Assembly: GCA_900554565.1 (NCBI GenBank)
Contig: USHX01000006.1
Location: 1 to 56,906, forward strand
Direction of reading: 5' to 3'
Length of the DNA: 56,906 nt
Source: an uncultured Clostridium sp.
GTDB taxonomy: Bacteria > Bacillota > Clostridia > TANB77 > CAG-508
Shown in pieces: positions 52,106-56,906 of the stretch (positions within the stretch are counted from its first letter, which is position 1; every line of letters begins with the position of its first letter). A model generated the notes under the pieces. That model was not told the origin of the DNA. It did not search any database and saw nothing but the letters and a program-made list of their open reading frames with translations. Made by a program: the position numbers and the translations under genes.

Positions 52106-53980
52106 TTAGTTTTCTGCATTATACCCTTTAGGATCTCTAAATGTTGGTACAACTTCTTTTATAACTTTTTTAATTTCATCTTTTTGCTCATTATTACAAT
52201 TTTCAAGTAAATTTTTAAGTTCTGCTAATTTTTCTTCAATCATGTTCATGTCAATTTTCATAGGCTCTGCCACATGAATTTTATCATGTTTAGTTGCTTG
52301 TAAACCTTCTTCTGACATCAATAATTCTTCATACAATTTTTCTCCTGGGCGTAAACCTGTTACTTTTATTTGTATGTCTACATTTGGCTCCAATCCTGAC
52401 AATTTTATTAGTTTTGTTGCCATATCATATATCTTTACTGGTTCTCCCATGTCCAGCACAAATATTTCTCCACCTTTTGCTGCTGACATTGCTTGTAGCA
52501 CAAGTGATACAGCTTCTGGTATTGTCATAAAAAATCTTGTTATTTCTTTATGTGTTACAGTTACTGGTCCACCTTTTGCTATTTGCTTTTTAAATAGCGG
52601 AACTACAGAACCATTACTTCCAAGTACATTTCCAAATCTTACTGCTGCATATTCTGTGTTGCTTACTTTGTTTTTGGCTTGTACTATCATTTCACATAGT
52701 CTTTTTGTTGCTCCCATTATATTTGTTGGGTTTACTGCTTTGTCTGTTGATATTAATATAAATCTTTTTACTCCGTATTCATCTGCACAATTTACTACAT
52801 TGTATGTTCCAAATACATTGTTTTTTATTGCTTCTAATGGACTTGTTTCCATTAATGGTACATGTTTATGTGCTGCCGCATGGAATACTAAATATGGTTT
52901 ATATTCTGCAAATATTTCGTTTAGTCTTTCTTTTTCTCTTACACTTGCAACTATCGCGTCTATTTGTATTTTTGGATAGTTGAATTTTAATTCTTGTTCT
53001 ATGTCATATAAATTGTTTTCGTATATATCTACTATTACAAGTCTTTGTGGTTTGAATTTTATTATTTGTCTACACAATTCTGATCCTATTGAACCACCAC
53101 CACCTGTTACTAGCACGACTTTGTCTTTTATTAATTCTCCTATGTTTTTGTTGTCTAATTTTATTGGGTCTCTTCCTAATAAATCTTCTATTTGAACATC
53201 TCTAAAGCTTTGCATTAATGGTTTGCCTTTTATTAGTTCTTTTGTTCCTGGTAATATACGAACTTTGCATCCTGTTTCTTGGCATATCTCTAATATTTTT
53301 CTTCTGTCATCTGGTGATATATTTGATATTGTAAAAAATATTACTTCTACATTATTTTCTTTACATATTCTTGGTATGTCATAACGTGTTCCTAATATTT
53401 TGTTTCCTGATATTGCATAGTTTACTTTGTTTGTATTGTCATCTATTAAACCTATTACATTGTAACTATCTTTCATGCTTGATTTTATTGTTCCTAGCAA
53501 TATTCTTGTTGCATCTCCTGCTCCTATTACTAGTACATTTTTCTTTTCACTATTTTCTTCTACTTCTGGATCTTTATATTGATTTGATAATATCATTCTA
53601 AGAAATACTCTATATCCTATTATTGATGTTACTATTATTAATGCTGCAATTAGGTTTACTCTTTCATCTACAATTGGTATTACTCTTAGGATATTAAAAA
53701 ATATCATTATTGTGCAAGATATTAAACATGCAAGTACATATATTAAATAGTCTTTTCCATTTTCATATCTTGTTATGTTATGATATGTTCTGAATATTGT
53801 TAATATTATTTGATAAATTAGTGTTGCAAGTATTATTGTGTCTATTACAACTTTGTGCATTTCTGCTCCTATTACTAACTTATTTCCTATAAGGATTTCT
53901 GCTATATAGTAGCTTACTGCAATTATTATTACATCCATGATTCTTAAGCAAATGTTTCTGTGCTTTTTTATGAATTTCAC
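52106..53980 (-). CDS. pglF: UDP-GlcNAc 4,6-dehydratase, PglF/FlaA1 type
   Basis: 624 residues. Four N-terminal membrane spans (about 8-125), a CoA-binding-like domain (VLVIGAGDATRILL), and the extended SDR domain VLVTGGGGSIGSELCRQII. Active-site region STDKAVNPTNIMGATKR. Makes UDP-2-acetamido-2,6-dideoxy-4-keto-hexose, the first step to diacetylbacillosamine. GTG start at 53980 with SD AAGGGGAAAT. It is first in the unit and has a recognisable promoter. Confidence 0.95.
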   Translation of the reverse strand: MKFIKKHRNICLRIMDVIIIAVSYYIAEILIGNKLVIGAEMHKVVIDTIILATLIYQIILTIFRTYHNITRYENGKDYLIYVLACLISCTIMIFFNILRVIPIVDERVNLIAALIIVTSIIGYRVFLRMILSNQYKDPEVEENSEKKNVLVIGAGDATRILLGTIKSSMKDSYNVIGLIDDNTNKVNYAISGNKILGTRYDIPRICKENNVEVIFFTISNISPDDRRKILEICQETGCKVRILPGTKELIKGKPLMQSFRDVQIEDLLGRDPIKLDNKNIGELIKDKVVLVTGGGGSIGSELCRQIIKFKPQRLVIVDIYENNLYDIEQELKFNYPKIQIDAIVASVREKERLNEIFAEYKPYLVFHAAAHKHVPLMETSPLEAIKNNVFGTYNVVNCADEYGVKRFILISTDKAVNPTNIMGATKRLCEMIVQAKNKVSNTEYAAVRFGNVLGSNGSVVPLFKKQIAKGGPVTVTHKEITRFFMTIPEAVSLVLQAMSAAKGGEIFVLDMGEPVKIYDMATKLIKLSGLEPNVDIQIKVTGLRPGEKLYEELLMSEEGLQATKHDKIHVAEPMKIDMNMIEEKLAELKNLLENCNNEQKDEIKKVIKEVVPTFRDPKGYNAEN

Positions 53981-54010
53981 TTTTAATTTCCCCTTTTTTC
54001 TGACTTTTTT

Positions 54011-54039
54011 ATTCTATCATTGTACATACTTTTTTGCAA
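54011..54039 (-). promoter_or_regulatory. Promoter of the pglF unit
   Basis: Minus-strand TTGCAA (54034-54039), 17-base spacer, TAGAAT (54011-54016), about 30 bases before the pglF GTG. The same -35 hexamer precedes the Wzz/kinase unit. Confidence 0.65.
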
Positions 54040-54080
54040 TACTTTTTTCGACTTTTCGTGTATTTTATTCTAACTAAAAA

Positions 54081-54119
54081 GTAGACTAAAATTATTATTA
54101 ACTAACACTTTTAATCTAC
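54081..54119 (-). terminator. Terminator after the VanZ-like gene
   Basis: 11-bp stem (54081-54091 with 54109-54119, GTAGACTAAAA and its partner with one G-U wobble), followed on the minus strand by TTTTTAGTTAG. Confidence 0.7.
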
Positions 54120-54125
54120 GGTATT

Positions 54126-54598
54126 TTAATTTTCTTTTTTTATTATTTTTTTACCAAGTAAAATTAGTGAAATCCCAAGCATAACACCTAAAGTATCAAT
54201 AAACACATCTTCTATCATACATGCTCTTCCTGGTACAAAATATTGATGAATCTCATCACTAGTTGCATATATAATTCCTAAAGTAGAGCTTATTCCGAAT
54301 TTCATTTAGTTCTTCTAATTTATATGTAGAAACTAGTGCCATTAAAAGCATTCCGAACTACTGTATATATTGAAAAGTGGGCAATTTTTCTTATTACACT
54401 TTCTACTTTATGTATTATTTTTTCTTTTTCATTTTCCGTTTTATCCTTTATCGTTTTTATATTTTTAGTAATCATTATTGTAATTTTTCTGCTCACGCCA
54501 CTAGATTCTGTTGAATTTTGGCTAGAAAAACCAAATATTATTCTAAAAGTGCATAATAGCAAAATTATTAATATTATTCTTTCTATATTTATTTTCAT
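54126..54598 (-). CDS. VanZ-like membrane protein read through two +1 frame switches
   Basis: With one C skipped at each of 54294-54300 and 54352-54358 the 473 bases give exactly 156 residues and a stop. Parts: an N-terminal membrane span and FSSQNSTESSG, VIRKIAHFSIYTVV, then GMLLMALVSTYKLEELNEI, then GISSTLGIIYATSDEIHQYF and PGRACMIEDVFIDTLGVMLG with a basic end. DEIHQ(Y/L)FVPGR and D..(I/V)D..G are the VanZ signature. No other defect. VanZ-family proteins influence teicoplanin resistance or wall-lipid processes, but the role here is unknown. It lies between pglF and the LCP gene. Either recoded, or a doubly broken pseudogene. Confidence 0.82.
54294..54300 (-). other. +1 frame-switch site ATT CGG A (VanZ, second)
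   Basis: Coding-strand ATTCGGA. The frame reads E-I then CGG. Skipping C gives E-I-G-I-S-S and the VanZ signature DEIHQ downstream. Confidence 0.8.
54352..54358 (-). other. +1 frame-switch site GTT CGG A (VanZ, first)
   Basis: Coding-strand GTTCGGA after T-V-V. Skipping C gives V-V-G-M-L-L-M, the expected continuation of the VanZ membrane span. Confidence 0.8.
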
Positions 54599-54619
54599 AT
54601 ATCCTATCCCTTATAAATT

Positions 54620-54661
54620 GAAAGAATTAAAACTTTATTATATTAATGTTTTAATTCTTTC
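54620..54661 (-). terminator. Terminator of the LCP gene
   Basis: 14-bp perfect stem (54620-54633 with 54648-54661, core AAAGAATTAAAAC) with a 14-base loop, right after the LCP stop codon; T-rich after it. Confidence 0.85.
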
Positions 54662-54667
54662 TGTTTT

Positions 54668-55660
54668 TTAATTACTATATCCTGTTTTTGCTACAATATC
54701 ATTGCTAATTTTTTTTACAGCTTCAGAAGGTGTATAATTTTTATTTTCAAATACTTCTTGTTGCAATCTTGTTACATTGCTTTCTAGAGTAATTGGAATT
54801 CCGTACCATCTGTCCATTGTTTTACCTTTTGTTTCATATGGCCAACCGATACTTTCTGTTATTTTAAAGTTTGTAGCACTTGGCAATAAAGCAAATATGT
54901 CACTTGCTGTTATGTTTGTATATACTCTAGGCAATACTTGATCTACCAATGAATTTAACTGACTAATGTTAAATGTTTTTACTTTGTTTGCAACTGCTGT
55001 TAATACATCTCTCATTCTTTCAGTTCTTTTATAATCTCCACCTGTTGCATATCTTATTCTTGCATATGCTAAGGCTTGTTCTCCCGTTAAGTTATATGTT
55101 CCAGCTTTTGTTATTCCTGTAATATGTGGCACTTCTTCTGATGTTATATTCATTGATATTCCACCAATGTCATCAACTATTTCTTTTACTGCATCAAAAT
55201 TAACTGTAACAAATTCTTTTATGTTTAAATCCAAATTTGTATTTAGTGTTTTTATTGCAAGTGGTGCTTCTCCATATGAATATGCATGTGTTATTTTGTC
55301 TAGCCCATGTCCTTCTATTTGCACATATGTGTCACGATATACTGATACTAATTTTACTTCTTTTGTTTTGTTGTTTATACTTGCAATTATTATACAGTCA
55401 CTTCTGTTGCCTTTACTATATGTGTCTTCTCTTGAATCTATTCCAAATATTGCAATATTTCTATAGTCTACCAATTGTTCTTCTGCTTGTGCTGATACAT
55501 TTAGATTGTTTTCGTCTATGTCAACTTTTTGCATTTTTGATAGTTTATCATTTACATACCAAAATATTGACCCTAGTATTAACACTAATATTATTATTAA
55601 TACTAGTACTATTATTCCAAAGGTTTTTAATCCTTTTCTTTTTTTCTTTTCTTCTTTCAT
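54668..55660 (-). CDS. LytR-CpsA-Psr (LCP) family wall-polymer ligase
   Basis: About 330 residues from the ATG at 55660 (SD GAAGGGA; the earlier ATG at 55678 lacks one). One membrane helix (about 10-32), then the LCP domain: IAIFGIDSREDTYSKGNRSD, LVSVYRDTYVQIEGHGLDKI (R/D of the active site), THAYSYGEAPLAIKTLNTNL, ALAYARIRYATGGDYKRTER. Transfers undecaprenyl-linked polymers to peptidoglycan. Its position next to the polysaccharide genes suggests it anchors that polymer. Confidence 0.95.
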   Translation of the reverse strand: MKEEKKKRKGLKTFGIIVLVLIIILVLILGSIFWYVNDKLSKMQKVDIDENNLNVSAQAEEQLVDYRNIAIFGIDSREDTYSKGNRSDCIIIASINNKTKEVKLVSVYRDTYVQIEGHGLDKITHAYSYGEAPLAIKTLNTNLDLNIKEFVTVNFDAVKEIVDDIGGISMNITSEEVPHITGITKAGTYNLTGEQALAYARIRYATGGDYKRTERMRDVLTAVANKVKTFNISQLNSLVDQVLPRVYTNITASDIFALLPSATNFKITESIGWPYETKGKTMDRWYGIPITLESNVTRLQQEVFENKNYTPSEAVKKISNDIVAKTGYSN

Positions 55661-55682
55661 AACTGTTTTCCCTTCCATTATT

Positions 55683-56456
55683 TTAGTCTAATTCAGGAGC
55701 ATTTTCTACCAAATCATTATATTGGTCTAGTTTTGTTTGATTTGTAAATGCAATTTGTCCATCTTCTAATATCCAAGCTGATTTATTATCACTTAAAAAT
55801 GTTAATATTTTATTCATATAATCAAGCACTTCTGATATTTGTACTTTTGTTTCTTGTAATTCTTCATCTGCTTTTTTCAAATCTTCACTTTCAGTTGCTT
55901 CTTCTATTGCTTCCTTGTATGTTTCTTTATAAAAATCACTTATTTCTTTATCATCTAATATTGTCAACATTTTTTCTTTGCTACATGTTTCTATTAATTT
56001 ATCAATATATTCTTCTATTTTTGTTTTTGACTCTGCTAATTTTGCTTTTGTTTGAGCAAATTCTGGTCCATCATTTTTGATATTTTCTTCGCTTAGCATA
56101 TTTTCAAATGTCTCTTCATCAAATATATCATCTGCTTTTTTAGAAATTTCAGCCACTTCATTCATATAATTTTTAAATGCTTCTTCTACAATGGCAAATT
56201 TTCCATTTGTTTTTATTTCCATATCTATTTGAATGTCTTTATTTATTGTTCCATCTTCATTAGCGATGTTTTCTAATATACCTAATGATTTGTTTATTTC
56301 TGTGTCTAATAATTCTATTTGATTTCCTATATATGTAAAATATCCTATTACACTTACTGCTATAATAACTAAAACTATAATTATTGCAATTATTACTCCT
56401 TTTTTACTTTTCCCTTTTTCTGTTTTTTCATTACTAGTTACCTTTTTTTCTTCCAT
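55683..56456 (-). CDS. Membrane-anchored helical protein, unknown function
   Basis: 257 residues. A polar basic start (EEKKVTSNEKTEKGKSKKG) and one membrane helix (about 20-45, IIAIIIVLVIIAVSVIGYFT) precede an acidic helical extracellular region rich in E, D and K, ending WILEDGQIAFTNQTKLDQYN. No motif. Directly upstream of, and 22 bases from, the LCP start, so probably cotranscribed. Resembles the unknown protein at 26650-27570 in plan. Confidence 0.75.
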   Translation of the reverse strand: MEEKKVTSNEKTEKGKSKKGVIIAIIIVLVIIAVSVIGYFTYIGNQIELLDTEINKSLGILENIANEDGTINKDIQIDMEIKTNGKFAIVEEAFKNYMNEVAEISKKADDIFDEETFENMLSEENIKNDGPEFAQTKAKLAESKTKIEEYIDKLIETCSKEKMLTILDDKEISDFYKETYKEAIEEATESEDLKKADEELQETKVQISEVLDYMNKILTFLSDNKSAWILEDGQIAFTNQTKLDQYNDLVENAPELD

Positions 56457-56499
56457 AACTTAATATCCCCTTTTTATTTTTCACCTTATTTCAGCATAT

Positions 56500-56906
56500 T
56501 TACATTTTCTCTGGCATGTCTATTCCTAGTAAGTTTGCTCCTGTTTTTAAAACTTGTCCTACTGCATATGTTAAATATACACGTGCTTCTTGTGTTTTTT
56601 GTTCATCTGTTATTATTTTGTTTTCATTATAAAAGCTACTATATGCTTTAGCTAAGTCTATTAAATATCTTGAAAGTATTGATGGTTCTTCTTTTTTTGT
56701 TACTTGTACTAGTGTATTTTCAAAATTATACATTAGTTTTATTATGTTTTGTGAATATTCATCTGATAATTCATTTAGGTCTATTGTTGAAAATTCTGGC
56801 ACTTTTTCTACTTTTTCTAGTACGCTTTTTGTACGTACGTATGTATATTGAATATATGGTCCTGTTTCTCCTTGGAAGTTTAATATTTGGTCCCATTCAA
56901 ATATTT
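56500..56906 (-). CDS. argS: Arginyl-tRNA synthetase, C-terminal part
   Basis: The frame is open to the window edge; 135 residues are seen. FQGETGPYIQYTYVRTKSVL (the class I core after the Rossmann fold) and the C-terminal anticodon-binding DALR-type region ending ARVYLTYAVGQVLKTGANLL and GIDMPEKM are characteristic of ArgS. The N-terminal HIGH part lies beyond 56906. Its Arg in VRTK is coded CGT. It charges all arginine tRNAs, relevant to the CGG question raised in the findings. Confidence 0.95.
   Translation of the reverse strand, partial: IFEWDQILNFQGETGPYIQYTYVRTKSVLEKVEKVPEFSTIDLNELSDEYSQNIIKLMYNFENTLVQVTKKEEPSILSRYLIDLAKAYSSFYNENKIITDEQKTQEARVYLTYAVGQVLKTGANLLGIDMPEKM

Noticed and set aside
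1..56906. CRISPR array, tRNA or rRNA genes
   Set aside because: No spaced direct repeats, no cloverleaf with GGTTCRA-type T arm and no 16S/23S signature were found on either strand.

Overview
The window is strongly AT-rich, and almost every gene lies on the minus strand. It looks like a chromosome segment of a low-GC Gram-positive, spore-forming anaerobe of the Clostridia (Bacillota), probably a gut lineage. Pointers are SpoIIP, PlsY, a SAM-I riboswitch on metK, a MutL carrying the endonuclease motif, a small alarmone synthetase, DUF1836 and DUF4230 proteins, and strong AGGAGG-type ribosome binding sites. No tRNA, rRNA, CRISPR array or complete insertion sequence was seen. The only RNA gene is rnpB.

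Layout. 1-7.1 kb is an accessory stretch of short single genes: XRE regulator start, SGNH hydrolase, flavodoxin, alpha/beta hydrolase, GNAT, deoxyribosyltransferase-like, two Nudix proteins and a TtcA-like thiolase beside a gutted cysteine desulfurase. A short motif recurs just after several of their stop codons. 7.2-16.2 kb holds mutL, an ABC exporter, PAP2 phosphatase, (p)ppGpp synthetase, tag, undecaprenol/diacylglycerol kinase and metK with its riboswitch. 16.2-22.4 kb holds a chimeric pseudogene, an RNA m5C methyltransferase, a DUF1064 protein, a frameshifted acyl-CoA ligase behind a palindromic operator, and DUF4230 and DUF1836 proteins. 22.4-38.7 kb is mostly core genes: two hydrolases, rnpB, dtd, gpsA, plsY, der, pyk, an acyl-ACP thioesterase, pgi and spoIIP, with several unknown membrane or acidic proteins. 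38.8-56.5 kb is a surface polysaccharide locus: glmM, CpsB phosphatase, BY-kinase, Wzz-like protein, ugd, flippase, polymerase, AAC(3)-like acyltransferase, two glycosyltransferases, the PglD/C/E/F set for diacetylbacillosamine, a VanZ-like protein and an LCP ligase. The window ends inside argS.

How they work together. GlmM feeds the UDP-GlcNAc pool. PglF, PglE and PglD convert UDP-GlcNAc to UDP-diacetylbacillosamine, and PglC loads that sugar on undecaprenyl phosphate. The glycosyltransferases, Ugd product, flippase and polymerase build and export the repeat unit. The Wzz/BY-kinase/CpsB trio controls chain length, and the LCP protein probably attaches the polymer to the wall.

Main discovery candidate. 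Three loci (acyl-CoA ligase, VanZ-like protein twice, and an Rpn-nuclease fragment) are interrupted in the same way. An apparent extra C sits in the context NTT-C-GGA-A, so the zero frame reads NTT CGG AAN while homology continues in the +1 frame as NTT (C) GGA. In a by-eye scan of the window I found no in-frame CGG codon in any intact gene. These four sites are the only in-frame CGGs. This resembles Ty1-type +1 frameshifting (CUU AGG C) and suggests that CGG is unassigned or starved here and acts as a +1 frameshift signal. The alternative is four independent identical insertions.
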